In this document: one piece after another, positions 29,656-37,947 of the stretch
Layout: every line of letters begins with the position of its first letter
Position numbering within the stretch: position 1 is the stretch's first letter
Assembly: GCF_019249295.1 (NCBI RefSeq)
Contig: NZ_JAESDH010000006.1
Location: 160,761-224,760, forward strand
Direction: 5' to 3'
DNA: 64,000 bases
Source of the DNA: Alteromonas antoniana
Lineage (GTDB): Bacteria; Pseudomonadota; Gammaproteobacteria; Enterobacterales; Alteromonadaceae
Notes under the pieces: generated by a model
The model's database searches: none
What the model saw: the letters and a program-made list of their open reading frames with translations, nothing else
What the model was told of the DNA's origin: nothing
Translations under genes and position numbers: made by a program

Positions 29656-30222
29656 TTATCCTATGCGAGACAACTTCATTAACTTTCTCACGTCAGCAAG
29701 AATGTTACGGCTCTCCATCACTGCCACGTCTTTATCCCCGTCCACCGGGTAGTAGAGCATGGCATTATTGAGTGTATCGACTACGAAAATAGCATCGCCC
29801 GAGACAGATTTAAACGACTTATTAACATTTTCTTTACTTGCCTCAACCGCATGCAGAGAGGGCATTTCAGAAATTTTCGCCACTGCCTGCTCATCGCTTG
29901 ATTCCGTAACAATCACAACGGCCTGAGCGCGGTCAGATTCCTTACCCAGTGCAAGCCATACCTGATTTATGCTGAACAACGCATTTTCACATGTCTTATC
30001 GCAATTTTCCGGGAGCGTATACACAAGTCGCCATTTGGGCGCTTCTGTTTCCAGAACAGCCGACACATCGAGTACCGGGTTTAGCAAATTCCCTTTATTG
30101 GTCGCACCACGATTAAACCAGTCGTTATCCAGCGCCAGTTTTGCCAGTACAACAGGCAACACAAACACCACAATGAGGGCGATGACCAATTTTTTTGACG
30201 TTTTTGACGGTGCATTACTCAT
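29656..30222 (-). CDS. Uncharacterised membrane-anchored protein of the oxidase-assembly operon
   Basis: A 188-residue protein with one N-terminal anchor (LVIALIVVFVLPVVLAKLAL) and a soluble domain. The segment WRLVYTLPENCDKTCENALFSINQVWLAL has a CxxxC that recalls SCO-type thioredoxin folds. It lies between surf1 (8-base overlap) and ctaA (9-base gap), a fixed position in marine gammaproteobacteria, which suggests a copper or assembly role. No function has been shown that I can name. Confidence 0.75.
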   Translation of the reverse strand: MSNAPSKTSKKLVIALIVVFVLPVVLAKLALDNDWFNRGATNKGNLLNPVLDVSAVLETEAPKWRLVYTLPENCDKTCENALFSINQVWLALGKESDRAQAVVIVTESSDEQAVAKISEMPSLHAVEASKENVNKSFKSVSGDAIFVVDTLNNAMLYYPVDGDKDVAVMESRNILADVRKLMKLSRIG

Positions 30223-30925
30223 GCGATATTTCCTTTTTTCTGAGGGCCAACAGGCCGATGATCAGTGCTGCAAAGGCAAGGCCGAACCATTGGATGGCAT
30301 AGCCTAAATGTTTCTCCGGTGGCATCACCACCGGTGACCAGTTGCGAATGAACCTGTCGTCGGATGTCGTGAGCACCACAACATAATCAATGAACGGCGT
30401 TCTCAACAAGGTCGAAAGATAGTCCGTATCTAACGCCTGAATACGAAGCGGAAATGTGGCGCTGTCAGCGGTTTCTGTCACCATGGGGTTAAAGCCTGGC
30501 GAGGTAATCACGCCTTGATAACGGGTTATCTTCTCGTCTAATTCGATCTGGGGTAAGCGCTCGCGGGTGGGTAAGCCTTTTACCCAGCCATAGTTCACCA
30601 AAGTCCAGCCAGCTTCGGTCTGCACCGGCACCACAATGTCATATCCCGGCTGACCGTTCTCTATTCGGTTATCCAGATACATTATTCGGGAAGTGTCCGG
30701 CGTTCCGGTAAAAGCCACCTGCAGATCACGAGCATCACCTGCGCTTCGAATGGCTGACTGCAAACCCATTAGCCCACCAGACTGCTTTTGCGCTATGCTA
30801 GCCAAACGTTGTTCTTTTTGTTCCATCCGATCAAGTTGCCAAAATCCCAGGCCGCACATGATGATGACGGCAAGCAAGAGAACGCTTGCAGCCAGTATTC
30901 GGGTCGGGGAACGATGAAGTATCAC
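30215..30925 (-). CDS. SURF1 family cytochrome oxidase assembly protein
   Basis: Inner-membrane assembly factor involved in heme A insertion. It has 236 residues with two flanking helices: LLAVIIMCGLGFWQLDRMEQK near the N-terminus and YAIQWFGLAFAALIIGLLAL at the end. The LGFWQLDR and HLGYAIQWFGLA motifs are diagnostic. It heads the minus-strand assembly operon and is divergent from the small DUF2909 gene. Confidence 0.93.
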   Translation of the reverse strand: MILHRSPTRILAASVLLLAVIIMCGLGFWQLDRMEQKEQRLASIAQKQSGGLMGLQSAIRSAGDARDLQVAFTGTPDTSRIMYLDNRIENGQPGYDIVVPVQTEAGWTLVNYGWVKGLPTRERLPQIELDEKITRYQGVITSPGFNPMVTETADSATFPLRIQALDTDYLSTLLRTPFIDYVVVLTTSDDRFIRNWSPVVMPPEKHLGYAIQWFGLAFAALIIGLLALRKKEISHE

Positions 30926-30954
30926 GCCTTCAGCACACTCCTGATGAGGTAAAT

Positions 30955-31164
30955 ATGATTATAAAAATAATTCTGATAGCCCTGCTCATTTACATGATTG
31001 TTAATTTGTTTCTTGCCATGCGAATCATGATGAAAGGAAATCCAAAGGGTGAGCCTATGAGCAAATATATCGGCCGACGTGTACTGACCTCCGTGATCAT
31101 TGTCACCCTTATTCTGATTGCCTTTGCAACCGGACTTATCACTCCCAACCCCCGTCCTTACTAG
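30955..31164 (+). CDS. Twin-transmembrane DUF2909 family protein
   Basis: A 69-residue protein with two helices (IILIALLIYMIVNLFLAMRIM and VLTSVIIVTLILIAFATGL) and the family linker KGNPKGEPMSKYIGRR. ATG 30955 has GAGGT just upstream. It is placed divergently 29 bases from surf1, the usual position of this family, and is presumed to be a minor oxidase-assembly factor. Confidence 0.8.
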   Translation: MIIKIILIALLIYMIVNLFLAMRIMMKGNPKGEPMSKYIGRRVLTSVIIVTLILIAFATGLITPNPRPY

Positions 31165-31199
31165 TACGGGGGAATGGCGTTAACTCACCGGCTATAGCG

Positions 31200-32078
31200 C
31201 TACAGTACGTATACAAACAAGTAGAGCATTACCCACACAACATCAACAAAGTGCCAGTACCAGCTCCCTGCCTGGAAGGCGAAGTGACTGTCCGGCGTGA
31301 AGTGGCCTTTCAGCACCCGCAGGAACAGCACAATCAGTATTATTGTACCCAGCGTTACGTGCATGCCGTGGAAGCCGGTGAGCATAAAGAAGGTGTTACC
31401 GTAAATTCCAGATTGCAGTGTCAGGCCAAGATCCTGATAAGCATGTACGTACTCCTGAACCTGCAGGTATAAAAACACAGCACCCAGTAAAATAGTAGCT
31501 CCTAACATCAGCGTTAGTTGTTTGCGTTTATTCTGCTCCAAGCCAACGTGAGCGAAGTGCAGCGTCACCGACGATATCAACAAGATAATCGTGTTTATGG
31601 TCGGTAGTCCTCCAGCACTCATCTCCTGTGTAGTGGTACCGCCAGGTGTACTCACCAAAGGCCATAAGGCTTCAAAACCAGGCCACAACACCTCGTTGGT
31701 CATAGCGTTATTTGATGCTCCGCCGAGCCATGGCACCGCAATGAAGCGGGCATAGAACAACGCACCAAAAAACGCGGCAAAGAACATCACTTCGGAGAAG
31801 ATAAACCAACTCATTCCTTGCCGATAAGAGCGACCCAGCTGGTCGCTGTACAGCCCACTCATAGACTCATCGATCTGGTTCTTAAACCAGCCAAATAACA
31901 TCACCAGCAATGTCAGGATACCAGCGGTAAGGAGATATCCTCCGTAGCCTGACTTATCCTGGGTTGATTCAATTACGAAATTACCCGCGCCCACAGCAAT
32001 CAGAAACAGCGCCACAGCACCTACAATAGGCCAGGGGCTTTGCGCCGGAACATAATATTTTTGATATTCTTGTTGCAT
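31200..32078 (-). CDS. ctaE: Cytochrome c oxidase subunit III
   Basis: A 292-residue, seven-helix oxidase subunit. Conserved blocks include SGLYSDQLGRSYRQGMSWFI, the glutamate in FSEVMFFAAFFGALFY, and the C-terminal GFHGMHVTLGT followed by FQAGSWYWHFVDVVWVMLY. It is the last gene of the cox2-cox1-ctaG-cox3 operon. Confidence 0.96.
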   Translation of the reverse strand: MQQEYQKYYVPAQSPWPIVGAVALFLIAVGAGNFVIESTQDKSGYGGYLLTAGILTLLVMLFGWFKNQIDESMSGLYSDQLGRSYRQGMSWFIFSEVMFFAAFFGALFYARFIAVPWLGGASNNAMTNEVLWPGFEALWPLVSTPGGTTTQEMSAGGLPTINTIILLISSVTLHFAHVGLEQNKRKQLTLMLGATILLGAVFLYLQVQEYVHAYQDLGLTLQSGIYGNTFFMLTGFHGMHVTLGTIILIVLFLRVLKGHFTPDSHFAFQAGSWYWHFVDVVWVMLYLFVYVL

Positions 32079-32102
32079 AACCGTCTCCTTCTCCCTTCTT
32101 TG

Positions 32103-32693
32103 TTATTTACCGCTCTCAGACTGCGTTGTCATAAAGGGATTGGTTTTTGTCTCAAGGCCATCAGCACGGGCTGTGACATCGTATAAGGTGTATTGGACTG
32201 TGAAGTAACTAATATCCTCAGGTATCTGAGGGTCGACATAAAACTGCATTGGCATGTAGGCCTCTTTCCCGCTGTCCAGCGGTTGCTGGTTAAAGCAGAA
32301 GCATTCGGTTTTATTCAAATACAGTGCGGCCAGTCCGGGAGATACTGACGGGATAGCCTGTGCCACTATGTCACTGGATGCTGGATTACGAACATAAAAC
32401 GACACGGTATTCAGCTCGCCAGGGTGTACCTTGATGCGCTTAGTTTCAGCACGAAACTCCCACGGCATACCCGTATTGGTGCGGGTAATAAACTCCACCG
32501 TTACCTCACGGCTTTCATCAATCTCGACCGCCTGATAACTGGCCGCCGTGGTATTGGTTTTTCCGTTGATGCCGGTAATGTCGCAAAAGACATCGTAAAG
32601 CGGCACCAACGCAAAGCCGAAACCAAACATGCCGATAACAATGACAACCAGTTTCAGCACCATTTTCTGGTTTTTGTTGTTTGTCTCTGTCAT
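32103..32693 (-). CDS. ctaG: Cytochrome c oxidase assembly protein CtaG/Cox11
   Basis: Membrane-anchored copper chaperone for the CuB centre. It has 196 residues with a single N-terminal helix (LVVIVIGMFGFGFALVPLYDVFC) and an immunoglobulin-like periplasmic domain with the copper motif ECFCFNQQPL. The position between cox1 and cox3 is the classic arrangement. Confidence 0.95.
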   Translation of the reverse strand: MTETNNKNQKMVLKLVVIVIGMFGFGFALVPLYDVFCDITGINGKTNTTAASYQAVEIDESREVTVEFITRTNTGMPWEFRAETKRIKVHPGELNTVSFYVRNPASSDIVAQAIPSVSPGLAALYLNKTECFCFNQQPLDSGKEAYMPMQFYVDPQIPEDISYFTVQYTLYDVTARADGLETKTNPFMTTQSESGK

Positions 32694-32707
32694 CAGCTTT
32701 CTCCGCC

Positions 32708-34321
32708 TTATTTCACTACAGGAGGCGTTTCAAAAGTATGATAAGGCGCTGGTGAGGGAATTTCCCACTCCAGACCTTCTGCACCTTCCCACACCTGATC
32801 AGATACTGGCTCACCCTGTTTTTTACAGGCTTTGATCAGCAGCGCCAGGAAAATCAGTTGCGATAAACCAAACGCAAACCCGCCAATGCTGATCCACTTG
32901 TTGAAGTCAGCAAACTGCAGGGAATAATCCGGGATACGACGAGGCATGCCTGCCAGGCCGACGAAGTGCATAGGGAAGAACAATACATTCACCGAAATCA
33001 GTGAACACCAGAAGTGCCACTTAGCCAGCGTGATATCAAACATTTTACCCGTCCACTTCGGCAGCCAGTAATACACTGCCGCCATAATGGAGAATATTGC
33101 CCCCGTTACCAGTACATAGTGGAAGTGGGCTACCACAAAATAAGTATCATGGTATTGGAAGTCCACAGGGGTAATGGCCAGCATCAGTCCAGACAACCCG
33201 CCAATGGTAAACAGCACAATAAAGGCAATGGCAAACAGCATCGGTATTTCGAAACTTAGCGAGCCACGCCACATTGTGGCTACCCAGTTAAAGACTTTTA
33301 CCCCCGTGGGTACCGAAATCAGCATGGTTGCAAACATAAAGAACATCTCTGCAAACAGCGGCATCCCGGTCGTAAACATATGGTGCGCCCATACGATAAA
33401 CGAAAGCAGGGCGATGGAGGCCGTGGCATACACCATCGACGCGTAACCAAACAACCGCTTACGCGAGAAGGTGGGGATGATTTGTGAAATGATCCCAAAT
33501 GCGGGCAGGATCATGATGTACACCTCAGGGTGACCAAAGAACCAGAAAATATGCTGGAACATCACCGGATCACCACCACCGGCGGCGTCAAAGAAGCTGG
33601 TACCGAAGAACTTATCTGTCAGCACCATGGTTACTGCACCAGCCAGCACCGGCATTACTGCTATCAACAGAAACGCGGTTATCAGCCAGGTCCAGACAAA
33701 CAGCGGCATCTTCATCCAGGTCATGCCAGGGGCACGCATGTTGAAAATAGTCACAATCACATTGATTGCGCCCATGATGGAGCTAATGCCCATAATGTGC
33801 ACCGAGAATACAAACAACGCGGTACTGTCACTACTGTAGGTGGTGGACAGCGGCGCATAGAAAGTCCAGCCGAATGCCGGGCCGCCACCTTCGACAAACA
33901 GTGACGACAGTAAAATTAAAAAGGCGAATGGCAGGATCCAGAAACTCCAGTTATTCATCCGCGGCAACGCCATATCCGGCGCCCCTATCATCATGGGCAC
34001 CAGCCAGTTTGCCAGTCCGGTAAAGGCAGGCATGACGGCGCCAAATACCATAATGAGACCATGTACTGTGGTCATCTGGTTGAAGAAATTGGGCTCAACA
34101 ATTTGCAGACCCGGCTGAAACAGTTCGGCGCGGATCACCATCGCCATCGCACCGCCAATCAGGAACATAATGAACGCAAACCAGAGGTACAGCGTGCCGA
34201 TGTCTTTATGATTGGTGGTAAACAACCAGCGGGTTATGCCTTTGGGAATATGATGATCGTGATGATCATCATGACCATGCGCCGCTTCATCAGGGTGCAT
34301 CACTTCAGTAGCTTTACTCAT
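32708..34321 (-). CDS. ctaD: Cytochrome c oxidase subunit I
   Basis: Catalytic heme-copper subunit with 12 helices, 537 residues. Visible ligands and channels: MTTVHGLIMVFG (low-spin heme), the active-site WFFGHPEVYIM with the D-channel glutamate and cross-linked His/Tyr, AHHMFTTG (CuB histidines), and VVAHFHYVLVTG (heme ligands). The glutamate-containing XGHPEVY motif places it in the A1 class. Its stop codon is 15 bases before ctaG. Confidence 0.97.
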   Translation of the reverse strand: MSKATEVMHPDEAAHGHDDHHDHHIPKGITRWLFTTNHKDIGTLYLWFAFIMFLIGGAMAMVIRAELFQPGLQIVEPNFFNQMTTVHGLIMVFGAVMPAFTGLANWLVPMMIGAPDMALPRMNNWSFWILPFAFLILLSSLFVEGGGPAFGWTFYAPLSTTYSSDSTALFVFSVHIMGISSIMGAINVIVTIFNMRAPGMTWMKMPLFVWTWLITAFLLIAVMPVLAGAVTMVLTDKFFGTSFFDAAGGGDPVMFQHIFWFFGHPEVYIMILPAFGIISQIIPTFSRKRLFGYASMVYATASIALLSFIVWAHHMFTTGMPLFAEMFFMFATMLISVPTGVKVFNWVATMWRGSLSFEIPMLFAIAFIVLFTIGGLSGLMLAITPVDFQYHDTYFVVAHFHYVLVTGAIFSIMAAVYYWLPKWTGKMFDITLAKWHFWCSLISVNVLFFPMHFVGLAGMPRRIPDYSLQFADFNKWISIGGFAFGLSQLIFLALLIKACKKQGEPVSDQVWEGAEGLEWEIPSPAPYHTFETPPVVK

Positions 34322-34330
34322 GACGTGCTC

Positions 34331-35497
34331 CTATTGTCCGGTTGCGACGGCATTAACGTCTTTAGGTTGAACGATGTCCCCGGTGTTGTTACCCCAGGCA
34401 TTTCTTTCGTAAGTCACCACCGCAGCAATCTCTTTGAGGCTTAACATTTTGCCGAAAGCCTGCATGGCGGTGCCGGTTTTACCATTGAGAACGATATCGA
34501 TATGCGCAGCCTGGTCTTCTGTCACCATCTTGCTGCCTTTCAGTGCCGGGAACACGCCCTGCAGCCCTTCACCGTTCGGCATATGACACGCTGCGCATGT
34601 CGCGTTGTACACGCGCTCACCTTCTTTCATAAGCTCATCCATCGACATGCTCATCGCCAGCAAACGCTGCTCTTCTTCGCGCGCTTTTCTTTGCTTTTCT
34701 TCCTGCTCGCTCATCCAGGCTTCATATTCAGCAGGTTCCTTGGCAATCACGACTACCGGCATGTAGCCGTGATCTTTACCGCAAAGCTCCGCACACTGCC
34801 CGCGATATACTCCAGGCTCATTCACCTTCGTCCAAGCTTCGTTGATAAAACCAGGGTTGGCATCTTTTTTCACGGCAAAATCTGGTACCCACCAAGAGTG
34901 AATGACGTCGTCAGAAGTAATAAGAAAACGCACTTTCTGACCAGTAGGAATGACCAGCGGGCGGTCTACTTCAAGCAAGTAGTTCTCGCCCTTAGCAAAT
35001 TTATTCACAATTTGCTCTCGGGGTGTCGCGAGTAGCGAATAATACTCAACCTCGCTGTCCATATACTTATAGTGCCATTTCCACTGTGAGCCGGTAACCA
35101 ACACTGTCATGTCAGGTTCCGTTGTATCTTCCATCGCAATAAGGGTGTTGGCGGCTGGCACGGCCATAAAGATAAGAATTAAGAAAGGAACCACCGTCCA
35201 GGCTATCTCTACTTTCACGCTCTCGTGAAAATTTGCAGGTTTTGCACCGCGCGATTTTCTGTGCAGGTACATCGATGTAAACATCACACCGAAAACGACC
35301 ACCGCGATAACCACACATATCGCAAACATCAGCATATGCAGGTCATATACCTGACCGCTGATATCCGTAGCACCGCGACGTAAATTGAGAGAAGAATTTT
35401 CCGTTGCCGCCACCGACTCGGCAAATGCAGCTGCACTGAAAAACCATGTCATTAGCGTTCCCACAACTATCGAAAAGGGATTCGTCAGTCGTTTCAC
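34331..35497 (-). CDS. ctaC: Cytochrome c oxidase subunit II with fused cytochrome c domain
   Basis: A 388-residue subunit. It has a signal sequence (to about AFAES), two helices, the CuA domain (SDDVIHSWWVPDF, GQCAELCGKDHGYMPVVV), then a coiled linker and a C-terminal class I cytochrome c domain (YNATCAACHMPNGEG, heme CxxCH; distal methionine in the following loop). This is a caa3-type subunit II, which accepts electrons directly from its own cytochrome domain. First gene of the oxidase operon; start 35497. Confidence 0.95.
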   Translation of the reverse strand: MKRLTNPFSIVVGTLMTWFFSAAAFAESVAATENSSLNLRRGATDISGQVYDLHMLMFAICVVIAVVVFGVMFTSMYLHRKSRGAKPANFHESVKVEIAWTVVPFLILIFMAVPAANTLIAMEDTTEPDMTVLVTGSQWKWHYKYMDSEVEYYSLLATPREQIVNKFAKGENYLLEVDRPLVIPTGQKVRFLITSDDVIHSWWVPDFAVKKDANPGFINEAWTKVNEPGVYRGQCAELCGKDHGYMPVVVIAKEPAEYEAWMSEQEEKQRKAREEEQRLLAMSMSMDELMKEGERVYNATCAACHMPNGEGLQGVFPALKGSKMVTEDQAAHIDIVLNGKTGTAMQAFGKMLSLKEIAAVVTYERNAWGNNTGDIVQPKDVNAVATGQ

Positions 35498-36027
35498 TCA
35501 GCACCTCCGTGATGGAAAGAATGTTGGCGAGGCTTCCCAACGCCAGCTCCTGTCCATGAGTTAGGTTTAACTGCCGACCTTTGTAAATTATTGTACTGGT
35601 CGGTGTTATTTTTTTGTTAATCAGCGTATAAGAATTACTCAATTAAACAGAGGCGTCTAGTCTTTTCTTAGAAAAAACGTACGGAGTGTGCATTTTTTAA
35701 CCATACCATTCGTATTATCGCGTCGTCACGCCCGCACTTAAAAAACATCATATACAGCAAAAAGTTAGTATGCCCTGACCGCAAGAAGGGAAGCAGCCGC
35801 TCGGTGTGGCTTCTTTTCGGGCTGTTTAAAAAACGCGCAACAAGGCTTAAGGTAAGGCGTGAGGCACCAAACTGGTGCGAAGAGTAAAATTTAATCGATT
35901 GGTGTTGAAGCGAGGCGTCGTTACGAACAAGTTCGTCTCTTTGCAGGACGACATCGCCAGGTTACAAACTAAACCGGCGAACTACTTACAAAGTACAGTT
36001 TGATTATCTTTACCAGACTAGATATAG
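35498..36027. other. 530-bp upstream region of the oxidase operon with several stems
   Basis: No gene is supported. It holds several inverted repeats: CCGACC/GGTCGG (35574-35603) near the operon start, GCACCA-aac-TGGTGC near 35871-35885, and the perfect ACGAACAAGTTCGT palindrome near 35923-35936. Part of it must be the promoter of the cox operon, but the stems towards 35850-36000 are unexplained. Confidence 0.4.
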
Positions 36028-36053
36028 AAAAAAACGGCCTACGGGCCGTTTTT
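36028..36053 (-). terminator. Terminator of lexA
   Basis: AAAAACGGCC / GGCCGTTTTT, a 10-bp stem with a 4-base loop and T runs on both strands, 20 bases after the lexA stop codon. It may also work in the opposite direction. Confidence 0.85.
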
Positions 36054-36072
36054 AAGTTCAAGTGGGTGTTTA

Positions 36073-36696
36073 TTACATCCAGTCGGCGTTTCTGATGACG
36101 CCTACGGCAATCCCTTCTATTGCAAAGGGCTCGTTGGCTAAATCCACTTTGATGGGAGAAAACTCTTCGTTTTCAGCGTGTAATAACACTTCCCGGCCAC
36201 GCTTCTCTAAGCGCTTCACGGTAACATCTTCATCGACGCGCGCGACAACCACCTGCCCATTATGAACATCGGTAGTGCGGTGCACTGCCAACAAATCACC
36301 GTCCAGGATCCCGATATTCTTCATACTCATGCCGTTTACCCGCAAGAGAAAGTCTGCATGGGGATGAAACAATGCCGGATCCACCTTGTAGTGCTGCTCA
36401 ACATGCTCCTGCGCCAGAATAGGTTCACCGGCGGCAACCCGTCCAATCAGAGGAAGGCCTTCTTCTTCATTTTCAGCTTCTGCATCAATATTTACCCTGA
36501 TGCCTCGCGATGTACCAGGTAAAATCTCAATGACACCTTTACGCGCCAGCGCTTTCAGATGTTCTTCCGCAGCATTTGCTGATTTAAAACCCAGTTGCTT
36601 GGCAATTTCCGCACGCGTGGGCGGCATGCCGGTCTCCTGCATCGTGGTTTTAATCAGTTCCAGCACTTCAGTTTGTCGGGGGGTAAGTGGACGCAT
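36073..36696 (-). CDS. lexA: LexA repressor
   Basis: SOS repressor-protease, 207 residues. The winged-helix N-terminus starts [15 protein letters not shown] with the recognition helix [22 protein letters not shown]. Cleavage occurs between Ala89 and Gly90 (RVAAGEP). The catalytic pair is Ser124 ([10 protein letters not shown]) and Lys161 ([10 protein letters not shown]). All key residues are present. Two SOS-box-like sites lie directly upstream, so it should be autoregulated. Monocistronic, with its own terminator. Confidence 0.97.
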   Translation of the reverse strand: MRPLTPRQTEVLELIKTTMQETGMPPTRAEIAKQLGFKSANAAEEHLKALARKGVIEILPGTSRGIRVNIDAEAENEEEGLPLIGRVAAGEPILAQEHVEQHYKVDPALFHPHADFLLRVNGMSMKNIGILDGDLLAVHRTTDVHNGQVVVARVDEDVTVKRLEKRGREVLLHAENEEFSPIKVDLANEPFAIEGIAVGVIRNADWM

Positions 36697-36703
36697 AAAC
36701 AGC

Positions 36704-36719
36704 CTGTTATTCCATACAG
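36704..36719 (-). promoter_or_regulatory. LexA-binding SOS box 1
   Basis: On the minus strand the site reads CTGTATGGAATAACAG, a perfect CTG-N10-CAG, eight bases upstream of the lexA start. Confidence 0.75.
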
Positions 36720-36722
36720 TTA

Positions 36723-36738
36723 GTGGAAGTATATACAG
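36723..36738 (-). promoter_or_regulatory. LexA-binding SOS box 2
   Basis: The minus strand reads CTGTATATACTTCCAC, matching the SOS box except for the last triplet (CAC instead of CAG). Tandem boxes before lexA are the usual gammaproteobacterial arrangement. Confidence 0.6.
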
Positions 36739-36989
36739 CTAAACTGAAATGGCAAGGGTTAACGTTAGAATCCGGCTAACGTCAGCCGCAGGCTACTGAC
36801 ATGGTCACAAAAAATCAGCAGCCTTATCGTTTCGTCTAACGCTGAACAGTCAGGTCAGTACTTCCTCCCGCCCGACTATGGCAGAGGCCTATGCTTGACG
36901 AATGTCCTTTGACCGTTCCCCCAGTGCGCGGTCAAAGGTCTGTGTTCCTGTATGTATGTTTCTTGGCGTCTCTACGGCCAGTCATTTTT

Positions 36990-37823
36990 TTATGATCGCT
37001 TAAGGGAGTAGGTAGCGGTTACGCCTGGCTTTGCCTTTGATTTCCCTTGCTGCCACCCCAACCCGATAACAGCAAAGGAGAGAGCGAGCACTACCCAAAA
37101 TACGACGCCGTAATGCAGTGTAGAAAGTGAAACAACAAAGGCTTTCCAGATCTCGGTGGGTCCTAAGGTGAGGTAAAGAACAAAGGAAACAACATAAATA
37201 GTTAGCGCAGACAGCCACACTTTTCTCTCTATTGCGACTTTAACAGCGATCACGGCGATACAGAGTATGGTTAGCAGCATGCTAAACCATAACGCATGCC
37301 CAAAATTGCCCATGGTTTGCGGCCCCGTAACCTGAAAGCCGGGGACGTAATTCACCAGTAAACGGGACAGTGACGGACCAATCAAAGCAAAGCAAGTAAG
37401 TACCATGAATGCTGCATGATGTCGGCTCTGTTTACGGTGTTTCAGACCAAGATAAATCAATCCCAGCGTCAGTGGCAGAAAGATAAGATCAAAGATCATC
37501 AGCGGCGCGGAAAATAGCTGTGCAAACATTGACGCTCCCTGCGCAGTCCTGATGGCTGAGTCCAGGTTAATCAGCGCAAACCCTGCCACCATAAAAGGAG
37601 CCAGCAATAATCCCGTAATGCCAAGCATTTTGTGCGCTACAGGCTTTCTGGCATTAATTAACCACGCCTGCACGCCAAGAATGCCAATCCATACTGTGCT
37701 GGTGAACCCGTGAAACAAATGCGTGAACGATGCCTCTGTCAACTTACTGAAAAAGGACGGCCAGAAGCCGATTAACGTCACCCCAAATAATACCACCATC
37801 AATCCTGTCGTGAATCTGTACAT
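36990..37823 (-). CDS. Polytopic membrane protein, unknown function
   Basis: A 277-residue protein with about seven or eight helices. Histidine pairs lie in or beside helices (THLFHGFTSTVW, VAHKMLGITG, SRHHAAFMVL), a layout that recalls heme-binding or redox membrane proteins, but no family is recognised. It follows the CadC-like regulator gene by 124 bases on the same strand. Confidence 0.65.
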   Translation of the reverse strand: MYRFTTGLMVVLFGVTLIGFWPSFFSKLTEASFTHLFHGFTSTVWIGILGVQAWLINARKPVAHKMLGITGLLLAPFMVAGFALINLDSAIRTAQGASMFAQLFSAPLMIFDLIFLPLTLGLIYLGLKHRKQSRHHAAFMVLTCFALIGPSLSRLLVNYVPGFQVTGPQTMGNFGHALWFSMLLTILCIAVIAVKVAIERKVWLSALTIYVVSFVLYLTLGPTEIWKAFVVSLSTLHYGVVFWVVLALSFAVIGLGWQQGKSKAKPGVTATYSLKRS

Positions 37824-37947
37824 AACCCCATTCCTTTTATTGTGAACCCAAAAGTAATCAATGCGTCATCGCAGTAAACGCTATGCCACACACGGGGGTA
37901 GTGCGAGTGATGATGAGTGATGAAAAGGTGATGATGGAGCCATCATC

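Noticed and set aside
35343..35642. A 99-codon minus-strand frame overlapping the start of cox2
   Set aside because: It covers the signal peptide region of cox2 in another frame and has no independent start signal.
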